Source of the DNA: a bacterium
GTDB taxonomy: Bacteria > Zhuqueibacterota > QNDG01 > JAGLOF01
Direction: 5' to 3'
Assembly: GCA_023139105.1 (NCBI GenBank)
Contig: JAGLOF010000047.1
Location: 1-38,200 of the forward strand
DNA: 38,200 bases
Both the position numbers and the translations under genes were made by a program. The notes beneath the pieces are model-generated. The model had not been told where the DNA came from. It did no database searches and saw only the letters and a list, made by a program, of their open reading frames with translations. Below, one piece after another: positions 8,126 through 17,360 of the stretch (position 1 is its first letter; each line of letters starts with the position of its first letter).

Positions 8126-9622
8126 TTGACAAGATTAATAATCACTATTTGGATGATCTTCTTGCCACTGTTTGTCGCATCGGTTGATGTCTCAGCACAG
8201 ATACGTGTCATGCTGGCTGATGAACACCGTATAGAGCAGCTTGACGGATTTGTGCAGGCCGGTGTCTTATATGCTTCAGCCAGCGGTTTGGCTGATCTAT
8301 TAAAGCTCCGTACTTATTTTAATGAGTCGAATCAGAAACTTGTATTGTATACCGGGGCACACTCAATAAAGCTGACTGCGGACAATCCTTTTATTCAAAT
8401 AGATGACAAGTTATATCAAATGCCTCTTGCGGTTCAGCAAAAATATCAGACCGTCTATGTACCTCTGCTGCTTTTTTTAAAATTGACATCGGGGTATTTT
8501 CCAGGTGAAATAAGTTTTGATTCACAAAGTGAAGAGTTACATCTCAGACGGAATTTTTTTAATGTAACAGGTATTGATGTGGAATCGCGCTCAAATGGTC
8601 ATATAATAAGGCTGAGTACGGGTAAAAAGTTTGATAAAAAAGATGTAGAAGTAGCTCTTAACAGAGATTGGTTAAATGTGACATTTATCGGCGGTACTGT
8701 AGATACATTGGCATTAAAGTCAAATGCACGCCGGGGTATTGTAAAACGGTCTGCTGCTTTTCAATATGATAAGGCGGCTCAGATCTCATTTCAACTTTCA
8801 GATAAGATAGTAATCCCGGAATTGTTTGTTAATGATAGTGAAGTTCTAATTTCGCTACGTGAGGATAAATCATCGCCGCCAACAATGTCAGAAGTACTTC
8901 CTACTGCGGTTATTGATAAGAAACGTTGGCTTTTTGATACAATTATTCTTGATCCCGGTCATGGCGGAAGAGATCCTGGTACACCCAAACGTAGTAGAAA
9001 CATGCATGAAAAAGATGTGACTCTGGATTTGGCAAAGCGATTGAAAAGCCTGTTGGAGAACCATCTGGGTGTTAAAGTTCTTATGACACGGACCAGTGAC
9101 AAGTATATTGATCTAACTGACAGAACAAAGTTTGCCAATCGTAATCATGGTAAACTCTTTGTCAGTATTCATTGCAATGCAAATAATTCTCCATCGGCCA
9201 GAGGGTTTTCCGTTTTTGCTATGGGTAAGAGTAAAACCAAGGAAGCCCAAAGAGTGGCTGAAGCAGAAAACTCCGTTGCCGAAGATATGGATGACTTCAA
9301 AGAATTTGAGAGTACGGCTCATATCTTGAACGTAATAGCGCGAAATTCATATTTGAAGGAAAGCCTGGACCTCGGGCAGATGATGGTAGATAATGTTTGT
9401 AGAAACACCAAAATACCAAAATTGGGTAAGGGTGTCTTTCAAGCACGCTTTTTGGTTTTATGGCGGGCGGCAATGCCAAGTGTTCTTGTGGAAACAGCTA
9501 TGATGTCAAATCGCTATGAAGAGAAGTTGCTGAATACAAAGGGTGAGCGAAGGAAAATTGCCAGGGCTCTCTATGATGCCATAGCCAAGTTTATAAAAAA
9601 ATATGAACAGGGTATAAAATAA
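8126..9622 (+). CDS. N-acetylmuramoyl-L-alanine amidase (Amidase_3) with N-terminal stalk domain
   Basis: A periplasmic zinc amidase that removes stem peptides from murein. Counting from TTG at 8126, the zinc ligands are His279 (LDPGHGG), Glu295 (MHEKDVT) and His349 (SIHCNA), with the catalytic Glu456 in LVETAMMSN. This is a full Amidase_3 domain covering the C-terminal half. The N-terminal half, after the signal peptide (ends about DVSAQ), resembles a copper-amine-oxidase-like stalk/AMIN region. Start choice: GTG at 8114 has no good site upstream, whereas AGGTGA (8112-8117) is spaced 8 nt from TTG 8126. It lacks visible LysM or SPOR repeats. It likely acts in cell separation or wall turnover. 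Confidence 0.92.
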   Translation: MTRLIITIWMIFLPLFVASVDVSAQIRVMLADEHRIEQLDGFVQAGVLYASASGLADLLKLRTYFNESNQKLVLYTGAHSIKLTADNPFIQIDDKLYQMPLAVQQKYQTVYVPLLLFLKLTSGYFPGEISFDSQSEELHLRRNFFNVTGIDVESRSNGHIIRLSTGKKFDKKDVEVALNRDWLNVTFIGGTVDTLALKSNARRGIVKRSAAFQYDKAAQISFQLSDKIVIPELFVNDSEVLISLREDKSSPPTMSEVLPTAVIDKKRWLFDTIILDPGHGGRDPGTPKRSRNMHEKDVTLDLAKRLKSLLENHLGVKVLMTRTSDKYIDLTDRTKFANRNHGKLFVSIHCNANNSPSARGFSVFAMGKSKTKEAQRVAEAENSVAEDMDDFKEFESTAHILNVIARNSYLKESLDLGQMMVDNVCRNTKIPKLGKGVFQARFLVLWRAAMPSVLVETAMMSNRYEEKLLNTKGERRKIARALYDAIAKFIKKYEQGIK

Positions 9623-9695
9623 AAAAATAATATAGATTATCTTCGCCCCAATTACCACTGAGGATTCTCTCTCCATCCTATCCCGGAGGAAGGGC

Positions 9696-11237
9696 ATGTT
9701 TGCTAAAGTATATGCCGCTGCTGTATTAGGTATTGACGGATATCTTGTTGAAGTTGAAGCACATCTTGACCGCGGATTGCCTGCATTTGCAACAGTTGGC
9801 CTTCCGGACGGTGCAGTAAAAGAATCAAAAGAGCGTGTAAACGCCGCAATCAAAAATAGCGGTTTTTTCATGCCCGGTAAGCGTATCACTATTAATCTGG
9901 CACCGGCAGATATCAGAAAAGAGGGTTCTGCTTTTGACCTTCCCATGGCTATAGGGATCTTGTGTGCAAGTAAGCAGATCCGTACTGATTCAATGGAGGG
10001 TACAGTCATTTTGGGTGAATTGGCTTTAGACGGTCAGTTACGGCCGATACGTGGTGGACTCAGTATTGCTGTCGCAATGGGGCAGGCTGGTATCAAGCGG
10101 CTTATTGTCCCCAAAGCAAATGCCCAGGAAACTGCCATGGTAAACGGTCTTTCAGTCTATGCTGCCGACTCTCTCATTGAAGCTGTAGAGATTATTGAAT
10201 CAGGTTATAAAGCAACGCCTATGAAAGTGGATATGAAAGATGTATTCACTCAAAGTTGCATGTATGGTGTTGATTTTCTGGATGTAAAAGGGCAGGCTCA
10301 TGTTAAAAGGGCCCTTGAAGTAGCAGCTGCTGGCAGTCATAATGTGTTGATGATTGGTCCGCCGGGTTCAGGCAAAACCATGCTGGCCAAACGTTTCCCT
10401 TCAATACTACCAGACTTGACTCTGGATGAGGCTCTTGAGACAACAAAAATCCATTCGGTATCAGGCTTGTTGGAAGCAGATACGGCCCTGGTTGGAACAA
10501 GACCATTCAGAAGTCCGCATCATACTATTAGCGATGCCGGACTTATTGGGGGTGGTCATGTACCCAGACCGGGAGAAGTGAGTCTTGCCCATCATGGAGT
10601 ATTGTTTTTAGATGAGTTGCCTGAGTTCAGAAAGAATGTATTAGAGGTCATGCGCCAGCCAATGGAAGATGGTAAGGTAACAATCAGTCGTGCAGCCATG
10701 TCCTTAACATATCCGGCTCAGTTTTTATTGCTTGCTGCTATGAACCCCTGTCCCTGTGGGTATTTTACAGATCCGTCGCATGAGTGTAGCTGTACATTAA
10801 TGCATATTCAAAAATACAGAGCAAAAATTTCAGGTCCGCTCCTGGATCGTATTGATATTCATGTAGAAGTTCCTGCGGTCTCTTACTCGGATTTAGCCGG
10901 TAAAATAGACGGTGAGGCATCAGAATCCATCCGTAAAAGAACTCTGTCGGCAAGACAGAGACAAACAAGACGTTTTGCAGGCAAACCCAATATGCATGCA
11001 AATGCTCATATGGCCTCAAGAGAGATTAGGAAACATTGTATTATTGATTCACCGGCCCAGAATCTTCTTCAGACAGCTATTACACGTCTGGGGTTGTCTG
11101 CCAGAGCATATGACCGTATATTGAAAGTTGCACGTACTATTGCAGACCTTGCTGCCAGTGAATCAATTCTTGCGGAACATATAGGTGAGGCTATTCAATA
11201 TCGTAGTCTTGATAGAAATCTGGAACAGAAGTATTAG
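9696..11237 (+). CDS. comM: YifB/ComM family Mg-chelatase-like AAA+ ATPase
   Basis: A 513-residue protein with three parts: an N-terminal Lon-protease-like (ChlI) domain starting [20 protein letters not shown]; a central AAA+ ATPase with Walker [10 protein letters not shown] (from Gly221) and Walker [12 protein letters not shown]; and a C-terminal Mg-chelatase-like helical domain. The PCPCGYF segment with downstream Cys is typical of the family. ComM is a hexameric helicase that promotes branch migration during natural transformation and recombination, but the family is widespread in species not known to be competent. The start is supported by GGAGGAAGGG. No other competence gene is visible in the window, so the role here is inferred from the family only. 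Confidence 0.93.
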   Translation: MFAKVYAAAVLGIDGYLVEVEAHLDRGLPAFATVGLPDGAVKESKERVNAAIKNSGFFMPGKRITINLAPADIRKEGSAFDLPMAIGILCASKQIRTDSMEGTVILGELALDGQLRPIRGGLSIAVAMGQAGIKRLIVPKANAQETAMVNGLSVYAADSLIEAVEIIESGYKATPMKVDMKDVFTQSCMYGVDFLDVKGQAHVKRALEVAAAGSHNVLMIGPPGSGKTMLAKRFPSILPDLTLDEALETTKIHSVSGLLEADTALVGTRPFRSPHHTISDAGLIGGGHVPRPGEVSLAHHGVLFLDELPEFRKNVLEVMRQPMEDGKVTISRAAMSLTYPAQFLLLAAMNPCPCGYFTDPSHECSCTLMHIQKYRAKISGPLLDRIDIHVEVPAVSYSDLAGKIDGEASESIRKRTLSARQRQTRRFAGKPNMHANAHMASREIRKHCIIDSPAQNLLQTAITRLGLSARAYDRILKVARTIADLAASESILAEHIGEAIQYRSLDRNLEQKY

Positions 11238-11535
11238 TAATGAGTGGATAGAGGGGCTTATATATAAAAACCCTGCAAAGGAACTATCCGACTATAAAGA
11301 ACCGTGTCAGACACGGTGGGAACACGCCTGCTCGCTTTTTACGTCCACTCGTTGGAGGCATGTAATACACGTCAGAGTCGAGCTCCCTCTATAAAGGTGT
11401 TGGCTCTTTATAGCTGCCGGATTTGTCCACAATGCAGGGACATTAATCTATCTATGCCGGTAATTTGTAGAATTATACTACCGATGTCAAGTGAAAAAAA
11501 CATTCTTTTTTTTAGCACAGAAAGGGGTATCTGTT
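11238..11535 (+). ncRNA. Candidate structured leader RNA or ncRNA upstream of nfeD
   Basis: A 298-base gap with no believable protein. It contains a long-range stem ATAGAGGG/CCCTCTAT (11248-11255 with 11385-11392) enclosing about 130 nt. Inside are a 17-bp near-perfect palindrome (11301-11317) and GCTCG/CGAGC. A second, mutually exclusive hairpin CTATAAAG/CTTTATAG (11389-11396 with 11406-11413, 9-nt loop) shares bases with the first stem. The 8-mer CTATAAAG also occurs at 11292-11299, so CTTTATAG has two possible partners. This looks like a switchable leader or a 6S-like RNA, but no known riboswitch or ncRNA consensus was recognised. No T tract follows, so a terminator is not obvious. Confidence 0.35.
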
Positions 11536-12819
11536 ATGAATTACAGAGATAAATTTTTCGTATCAATCTTTCTTTGGTTGTTGGGTATAAATGCACTGCA
11601 AGCCGGTAACGAAGTTGTTGTTCTTACAATTGATGGTGCAATCACTCCTGTTACTGCGCGTTATCTTATAACCAGTGTAAATAAGGCTGTCGAAAATGGA
11701 GTAGAGGCCATAATTATTTGTATGGATACACCGGGCGGATTGATGTCTTCTACACTTGATATTGATAAAACACTATTGGCAGCCACACTGCCTGTTATAG
11801 TCTATATCTCACCTTCAGGCGGCAGGGCCGCATCAGCCGGTGTCTTTATTTCTTACGCTGCCCACCTTGTGGCCATGGCGCCATCTACAAATATAGGTTC
11901 AGCGCATCCTGTAAATATGCTGGGAGGAAAGCAGGACTCGACAGCTGTTTTAATGGAGAAAGTCACGAATGATGCTGTAGCGCACATAAAGGGCCTTGCA
12001 AGACAACGCGAGCGTAATGAAAATTGGGCTGAAGATGCTGTCAGAAATTCTGTTAACATTACCGAAGAAGAAGCACTACAGCAAAATGTTATTAATTATA
12101 TAGCCACTGACCTGCCTGATCTTCTGGAGCAGCTTGATGGAGAGATCATTGATCTGGATGGTTCTCAAAAAGTGTTGAATGTCAAGCATGCTGTAATTAT
12201 TTATCACCCCATGAATTGGCGATATAAGATACTGAATAAAATTGCTGATCCGAATATTGCATACTTTTTAATGATGGGTGCCATGCTGGGCCTGTTCTTT
12301 GAACTCAGAAGTCCCGGTGCCCTTTTTCCGGGAATTTTAGGTGGTATCTGTCTCATTCTATTTTTATTTGTAACTCAGGTCTTGCACGTGACAACAGCAG
12401 GTGTTTTATTGATTGTCCTGGCTATCTTGTTTTTTGTGCTGGAAGCTTACACACCAACATTTGGATTTTTAACTATCGGGGGGGTAATTGCTATGCTGTT
12501 GGGTTCGCTTATGTTGTTTCAGTCACCTGATGTCAATGTCTCTTTAAGCGTTATCCTGCCTGCCGTTTTAATCTTTGGCAGTCTATTTGTGCTAATTGCA
12601 ATTATGGGGTTAAAGGCACAGACAAGAAAGGTTGTAACCGGTGAAAAGGGTCTGATTGGAGAGCATGGAATCGTACTTAGGTCTCTGGGTGAAGAGTGGC
12701 AGGTACGTGTTCACGGTGAAATCTGGCGTGCAACTTCTGATACAATATTAAATAAAGATGACACAATAGAAGTTGTCGATATTGCCGGAATGGTTGTAAA
12801 AGTTAGAAAAATATCATAA
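11536..12819 (+). CDS. nfeD: NfeD-type membrane serine protease
   Basis: A 427-residue protein (from ATG 11536, preceded by AAAGGGG; an upstream in-frame ATG at 11491 is less likely). After a signal sequence comes a ClpP/crotonase-like protease domain with the catalytic Ser100 in GGRAASAGVFI and the probable Lys142 in MEKVTNDAV, matching the Ser-Lys dyad spacing of the Pyrococcus enzyme PH1510. Then come four to five transmembrane segments and a C-terminal OB-fold NfeD domain (TGEKGLIGEHGIVL). The next gene is a slipin, the classical partner: in Pyrococcus this protease cleaves the hydrophobic tail of the stomatin homologue. It likely works in membrane quality control. Confidence 0.93.
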   Translation: MNYRDKFFVSIFLWLLGINALQAGNEVVVLTIDGAITPVTARYLITSVNKAVENGVEAIIICMDTPGGLMSSTLDIDKTLLAATLPVIVYISPSGGRAASAGVFISYAAHLVAMAPSTNIGSAHPVNMLGGKQDSTAVLMEKVTNDAVAHIKGLARQRERNENWAEDAVRNSVNITEEEALQQNVINYIATDLPDLLEQLDGEIIDLDGSQKVLNVKHAVIIYHPMNWRYKILNKIADPNIAYFLMMGAMLGLFFELRSPGALFPGILGGICLILFLFVTQVLHVTTAGVLLIVLAILFFVLEAYTPTFGFLTIGGVIAMLLGSLMLFQSPDVNVSLSVILPAVLIFGSLFVLIAIMGLKAQTRKVVTGEKGLIGEHGIVLRSLGEEWQVRVHGEIWRATSDTILNKDDTIEVVDIAGMVVKVRKIS

Positions 12820-12925
12820 CTTTATTGTAAATAGCATGTCAGTCAAATAAACATTGGTGAGGTCTGATGCTTCTGCCGATGAGTATGTACTGGCTCACAA
12901 ATTTAAATAAACTTTGGAGGTCGCC

Positions 12926-13675
12926 ATGCAGAGTGTGATTACAATTGTCATTGTAGTTTTTTTTATTCTGGCCAGTGCAATACGAATTTTGAAGGAGTAT
13001 GAACGTGGTGTAATTTTCCGTCTTGGCCGCATGATTGGTTATAAAGGTCCCGGGCTTATCCTGCTAATTCCGTTTGTTGATAAGATGATCAAAGTTAGCC
13101 TGCGTACAGTTGCTATGGATGTACCTCCGCAGGATGTCATCACCAAGGATAATGTTTCTATCAAGGTAAATGCGGTTGTCTATTTCCGTGTAATGGATGC
13201 AGGGAGAGCTATTATTGAAGTGCAGGACTATCTTTATGCTACAAGCCAGCTGGCTCAGACAACCCTGCGTTCAGTATTGGGACAGTTTGACCTTGATGAA
13301 CTGCTGAGTGCCAGAGATCAGATTAATGAGCAGCTACAGGGGATTCTGGATAAACATACAGATCCCTGGGGCATTAAAGTATCTCTGGTTGAGGTTAAGC
13401 ATATAGATCTGCCGGAAGAGATGAAGAGAGCAATTGCCAAGCAGGCTGAGGCAGAGCGTGAAAGAAGAGCCAAGATTATTCATGCTGAAGGTGAATATCA
13501 GGCTTCTGAAAAGTTGCTTGCTGCTGCTGAAAGAATAGGGAAAGAACCCACTGCTATTCAATTGCGCTTCCTTCAGACCTTGGTTGAAGTAGCGGCAGAG
13601 AATAATTCCACCATGCTCTTCCCCGTACCAATTGATCTTTTTCAGCCATTCATGAAGAAAATGACGAAGGAATAA
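12926..13675 (+). CDS. Slipin (stomatin/SPFH family) membrane protein
   Basis: A 249-residue protein with one N-terminal membrane hairpin ([18 protein letters not shown]) and an SPFH/band-7 domain. Characteristic segments are [38 protein letters not shown], and the coiled-coil part rich in Ala/Glu ([20 protein letters not shown]). A perfect GGAGG (12916-12920), 5 nt before ATG 12926, sets the start; the in-frame TTG at 12914 overlaps this site. Slipins form ring-shaped membrane scaffolds, and this one follows nfeD directly, as in many bacteria and archaea. The C-terminal hydrophobic stretch ([14 protein letters not shown]) is the type of site cleaved by NfeD in the archaeal system. The role in this species is inferred. 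Confidence 0.95.
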   Translation: MQSVITIVIVVFFILASAIRILKEYERGVIFRLGRMIGYKGPGLILLIPFVDKMIKVSLRTVAMDVPPQDVITKDNVSIKVNAVVYFRVMDAGRAIIEVQDYLYATSQLAQTTLRSVLGQFDLDELLSARDQINEQLQGILDKHTDPWGIKVSLVEVKHIDLPEEMKRAIAKQAEAERERRAKIIHAEGEYQASEKLLAAAERIGKEPTAIQLRFLQTLVEVAAENNSTMLFPVPIDLFQPFMKKMTKE

Positions 13676-13787
13676 GTGGAAATTTTTAATATTGATAAGA
13701 TTGAATTGCTGTTTCCCGGCTTGTTTTTATCTCCGGGTAGAAGTATATTATATAGATAGAAAAACTGAAAAAGGAGAGATTATTTTT

Positions 13788-14174
13788 ATGAGGGATTGGA
13801 ACAAAATAAAAGCAGGATTGGAGTGGGGGCTTTTTTATGGCATTGTTACCTGGCTTGTGTTTACGGCATTAACAAATAAAACACCTGCACTTGGTATTTG
13901 GGGTATGATTCTGTCACGGTTGATTATCGGAGTTCTGGCCGCTGTGGTTGTATGGGAAAAACCGTGGTGGATCAGAGGCCTGACATGGGGTTTAGCAGGG
14001 CATCTACCTCTGGGAGTGTTGTCATTAATTCCCCTGGGACGAATCTGGGATCAATTCTTTTTCGGTTGGACACAAAGCTGGATTTTAATGTTGATTACAG
14101 CTCTGATTATGGGCGTACTAACAGAACTATCCATGATACACCGTGAAAAAAGTGAAGCAGCAATTCGTTCATGA
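13788..14174 (+). CDS. Small four-helix membrane protein of unknown function
   Basis: A 128-residue hydrophobic protein with about four membrane spans (WGLFYGIVTWLVFTAL, GMILSRLIIGVLAAVVVW, GHLPLGVLSLIPLG, WILMLITALIMGVL). No family is recognised. GGAG sits in AAGGAGAG before ATG 13788, so an upstream in-frame ATG at 13692 is probably not used. Its stop overlaps the start of the AmmeMemoRadiSam radical SAM gene (ATGA at 14171-14174), implying translational coupling. It could be a membrane anchor or permease for that system, but nothing in the sequence proves it. Confidence 0.6.
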   Translation: MRDWNKIKAGLEWGLFYGIVTWLVFTALTNKTPALGIWGMILSRLIIGVLAAVVVWEKPWWIRGLTWGLAGHLPLGVLSLIPLGRIWDQFFFGWTQSWILMLITALIMGVLTELSMIHREKSEAAIRS

Positions 14175-15307
14175 ATGTTCTAAATGAACATTATTCTTCC
14201 AGAAGACGTTTTCTAGGTAATACAGCTACGTTGGCTGCATCTCTGCTTCTGCCGCGTAATGGTCATGCAGCGGATCTATCTTCTCAACCTGCCAGATATT
14301 GGCGAGCCTTGGAGGGACAGGCAGTTGAATGTCTGCTTTGCCCCTGGCAGTGTATTGTACAAAAGGGTTACAGGGGTCGTTGCCAGGTAAGAGAGAATGT
14401 TGATGGCCGCTATATTTCATTGATATATGGACGTATTGCCTCAATTCATACGGATCCTATAGAGAAAAAACCCTTCTATCACTTTCTTCCGGGAAGTGAA
14501 GTTTTCAGTATGGCAACAGCCGGTTGCAATGTAGATTGCAGCTTTTGCCAGAATTGGACATTGGCCAGGCGGAAACCGGAAGAGCTGCCCAATGTTGGCT
14601 ACAAACCTGAACAGATTGTTAGTACTGTCAGGCAGAAAAATGTACCTGTTATTGCCTATACTTATAATGAGCCTACAATCTATAATGAATTTATCTTTGA
14701 TACTTCCATGCTTGCAAAAGATGCCGGTATACATACGGTAATAGTCTCAAACGGATTTATCAATAAGAAGCCGTTAAAAGATTTATGTCAGTATATTGAT
14801 GCATATAAAGTCGATCTCAAAGCCTTTACAGAGGATTATTATACCAATGTAGTACATGGACGTCTGCGTCCTGTACTGGATTCATTAGTAGTATTGAAAG
14901 AAGAAGATGTATGGACCGAGATTGTCTACCTGGTAGTTCCGACACTCAATGATAAGCCGGAAGAAATCAGAGATATGACTCGTTGGATTATAAAAAATCT
15001 AGGTGATGATATTCCTCTGCATTTTTCACGTTTTACCCCCAAGTACCGATTGCGTCATTTGCCGCCTACGCCGGTTAAAACCTTGGAAAATTTAAGAAAT
15101 GTTGCAATGGACGCAGGGCTCAAATATGTTTATCTGGGAAATGTACCGGGTCATGAGGGAGCAAATAGTTATTGTCCATCATGTAATAAATTGCTGATCA
15201 GGCGTGTTGGTTACAGGATATATGAAAACAATATCAGCAATGGACTCTGTGGAAGCTGTAATACAGCTATTCCAGGAATATGGCGGCCAAAGCGGAGGAT
15301 GCAATGA
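14171..15307 (+). CDS. amrS: AmmeMemoRadiSam system radical SAM enzyme with Tat signal
   Basis: A 378-residue radical SAM protein of the AmmeMemoRadiSam group. The SAM-cluster motif is Cys119-x3-Cys123-x2-Cys126 (AGCNVDCSFCQNW). An N-terminal four-Cys group (Cys54, Cys57, Cys61, Cys71 in VECLLCPWQC...GRC) and a C-terminal CPSC...CGSC pair suggest further metal sites. The N-terminus SSRRRFLGNTATLAASLLLP has the look of a twin-arginine signal, so the folded Fe-S protein may be exported. The gene overlaps the upstream membrane-protein stop and is followed with an overlap by the MEMO-AMMECR1 fusion gene, so all three are translationally coupled. The reaction and substrate of this system are not established. 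Confidence 0.9.
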   Translation: MNVLNEHYSSRRRFLGNTATLAASLLLPRNGHAADLSSQPARYWRALEGQAVECLLCPWQCIVQKGYRGRCQVRENVDGRYISLIYGRIASIHTDPIEKKPFYHFLPGSEVFSMATAGCNVDCSFCQNWTLARRKPEELPNVGYKPEQIVSTVRQKNVPVIAYTYNEPTIYNEFIFDTSMLAKDAGIHTVIVSNGFINKKPLKDLCQYIDAYKVDLKAFTEDYYTNVVHGRLRPVLDSLVVLKEEDVWTEIVYLVVPTLNDKPEEIRDMTRWIIKNLGDDIPLHFSRFTPKYRLRHLPPTPVKTLENLRNVAMDAGLKYVYLGNVPGHEGANSYCPSCNKLLIRRVGYRIYENNISNGLCGSCNTAIPGIWRPKRRMQ

Positions 15308-16803
15308 AGGGGCGATTAATTGTCTTTCTGGTATTTTTGGGGATATCGATTCATGCTCAGGATATCAGAGAGCCGGCTGTAGCAGGGACGTTTTACCCTG
15401 CTTCTCCTAATCAACTACACGCGAAGTTAGAGAGTCTTATAAAAACGGCTAAACCTATTTTGCCGACAGGAGATATTATAGGCATATGGGCACCTCATGC
15501 CGGTCTGGAATATAGCGGAGCAGTTGCCGCACATGTCTATAGTGCCGTTAAAGACATTGATAGAGAGTTTGATGCTGTAGTGATTCTGGCATCCTCTCAT
15601 AGCCATGCATTTGTGGGTGCATCAATATCACCCTATGATCTCTGCCGTACACCTCAGGGCGATATTCCGGTTGATCAAAAATTGATCACTGCAATCCGGG
15701 ATGAATATCCGGCCATGATCTACTCAAAAACTGCTCATAAAGACGAACATGTAGTAGAAATGCAGATGATATTTGTACAACATATCCTGCCGGCTACGCC
15801 TATTGTGCCTATCGTTCTGGGCCGATTTTCGGACAACGATGCAAAAAAACTTGCAAAATCCATATGGCGTGCGACAAAGGGATTAAAGGTACTACTTATT
15901 GCCAGTTCGGATTTATCTCATTATCCGGCCTATGATGATGCGGTTCGTTCTGATAATATTGTAATGGCTGCTATTGAGAAGATGGATTATTTTAGATTAA
16001 ACAGGTTGAATGACAATCCGGGGCTCCTGAAGATGGAGAACTTAAACTGTGCAATATGCAGTTGGCCGGCATTGAATGTTGTCATGCGGACCGCTCAATT
16101 GTTTTCTATGGACAATGTTGTTCTTCAGCCATATCAGAATTCCGGTGATGTATCAGGTGATCGCAGTCGTGTTGTTGGGTATGGAGCCGCACTTTTCTGC
16201 AAATCAAAAGCCGATAAAATACAAACGGGAGACAGCGAGATGGATTATATTCAGTTTTCCGCTGAGGAAAAAAACAGATTGTTTGAAATTGCCAGAGCAT
16301 CAATAATTTATGGACTGGAAGATAAAAAGATGCCGATCCCCGAAATTATTCAAGACAATCTCAGATTAAAACGTGGTGTTTTTGTTACTCTGACTAATAA
16401 AGGTGCACTTCGTGGTTGTATCGGTACTTTCGAAGCTCGTTATCCTATATGGCAGGCTGTAAAAGAGATGGCAGAATCAGCCGCAACCAAAGACTATCGT
16501 TTTGCTTATAATCCCATCACCGTAAATGAACTCTCTAAAATTGATATCAAGATTTCTATTTTGTCAGAACGCCGGCAGATAGATGATATTGAAGAGATTG
16601 AAGTAGGTAAACATGGTGTCTGGGTGGAGATGGATGGCCGTGGCGGAACATACCTGCCGGAGGTCGCTGTTGAACAAGGATGGAACCGTATTGAGATGCT
16701 GGAGCACCTGTGTGGCGAAAAGGCAGGCCTTTCTCCTGACGCATATAAGACAGGTGCACGAATTTATATCTATACGTCACAGATATTATCTGAAGAAGAA
16801 TAG
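15304..16803 (+). CDS. Fused MEMO-AMMECR1 protein of the AmmeMemoRadiSam system
   Basis: A 499-residue two-domain protein. After a signal peptide (MKGRLIVFLVFLGISIHAQ), residues about 22-285 form a MEMO domain with WAPHAGLEYSG, SSHSHAFVG, KDEHVVEMQ and SSDLSHY, the conserved metal/nucleophile region of MEMO-like dioxygenase-fold proteins. Residues about 300-490 form an AMMECR1 domain with the hallmark GALRGCIGTF. The family partners are usually separate proteins, so this copy is a fusion. ATG 15304 follows GGAGG by 5 nt and overlaps the stop of the radical SAM gene. An earlier in-frame ATG at 15280 would prepend eight residues. Human MEMO1 binds metals and AMMECR1 is linked to developmental disease, but the bacterial function is unknown. 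Confidence 0.93.
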   Translation: MKGRLIVFLVFLGISIHAQDIREPAVAGTFYPASPNQLHAKLESLIKTAKPILPTGDIIGIWAPHAGLEYSGAVAAHVYSAVKDIDREFDAVVILASSHSHAFVGASISPYDLCRTPQGDIPVDQKLITAIRDEYPAMIYSKTAHKDEHVVEMQMIFVQHILPATPIVPIVLGRFSDNDAKKLAKSIWRATKGLKVLLIASSDLSHYPAYDDAVRSDNIVMAAIEKMDYFRLNRLNDNPGLLKMENLNCAICSWPALNVVMRTAQLFSMDNVVLQPYQNSGDVSGDRSRVVGYGAALFCKSKADKIQTGDSEMDYIQFSAEEKNRLFEIARASIIYGLEDKKMPIPEIIQDNLRLKRGVFVTLTNKGALRGCIGTFEARYPIWQAVKEMAESAATKDYRFAYNPITVNELSKIDIKISILSERRQIDDIEEIEVGKHGVWVEMDGRGGTYLPEVAVEQGWNRIEMLEHLCGEKAGLSPDAYKTGARIYIYTSQILSEEE

Positions 16804-16911
16804 TAAATTACTTGGGAATTGACAGGGAAAATACTTGTTTCTTTTATTGAAAGACCTTATATTTTAGTCGATCCCTACACAGAGAAGAAAAGTAGAGCAT
16901 GGAGGAAAGAA

Positions 16912-17253
16912 ATGAATATTGATGTTAAAGAATACGGTAATGTAACAGTGCTTGGCGTGAAGGGGAATCTCATGGGCGGACCTGAGACAGTTTCCATTCA
17001 TGACAAGGTGAAAGAACTTGTACAGAATGATGTCTTGAAAATTGTGATTGATCTTTCCAAGGTCAAGTGGATGAACAGTTCAGGTCTTGGTACAATGATG
17101 GGCTGTTTGACATCGTTGAAAAATGCAGATGGAGAACTCAAACTTTGTGGCGTTGCCGAAAAAGTAAAGAGTCTCTTTATGATTACAAAGCTGATTACGC
17201 TTTTTAGCACATTCGATACAGTCGAAGATGCAGTTGCAGATTTTCAGAAGTAA
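16912..17253 (+). CDS. STAS-domain anti-sigma factor antagonist
   Basis: A 113-residue single STAS domain. The phosphorylatable serine motif is WMNSSGLGTMMG, with Ser56 as the likely site; the usual Asp before it is Asn55 here. Such proteins bind an anti-sigma kinase (SpoIIAB/RsbW type) and, when unphosphorylated, release a sigma factor. GGAGGAAAG lies just before ATG 16912; an earlier in-frame TTG at 16819 is not needed. No cognate kinase or sigma factor is adjacent, so its partner must be elsewhere. A terminator-like hairpin follows the stop, closing the upstream group. Confidence 0.88.
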   Translation: MNIDVKEYGNVTVLGVKGNLMGGPETVSIHDKVKELVQNDVLKIVIDLSKVKWMNSSGLGTMMGCLTSLKNADGELKLCGVAEKVKSLFMITKLITLFSTFDTVEDAVADFQK

Positions 17254-17301
17254 TCCAGTCTGTCAGGTTGTGTAATCTGTTGCACGGTAATGTTTTATGA
17301 A

Positions 17302-17325
17302 AAGGGCGGGGGATTTCCCGCCCTT
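17302..17325 (+). terminator. Terminator-like hairpin after the STAS gene
   Basis: AAGGGCGGG (17302-17310) pairs perfectly with CCCGCCCTT (17317-17325) across a 6-nt loop. This GC-rich stem ends the STAS transcription unit. The T tract that follows is weak (only a TTT a few bases on), so termination may be partial and read into the polyprenyl synthase operon. Confidence 0.65.
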
Positions 17326-17360
17326 CTACGTTTGATATTCAGAAGGCGGGAACAGATTTA

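Noticed and set aside
11185..11552. Two short ORFs in the comM-nfeD gap
   Set aside because: They overlap both flanking genes and structured RNA elements and lack a plausible translation start.
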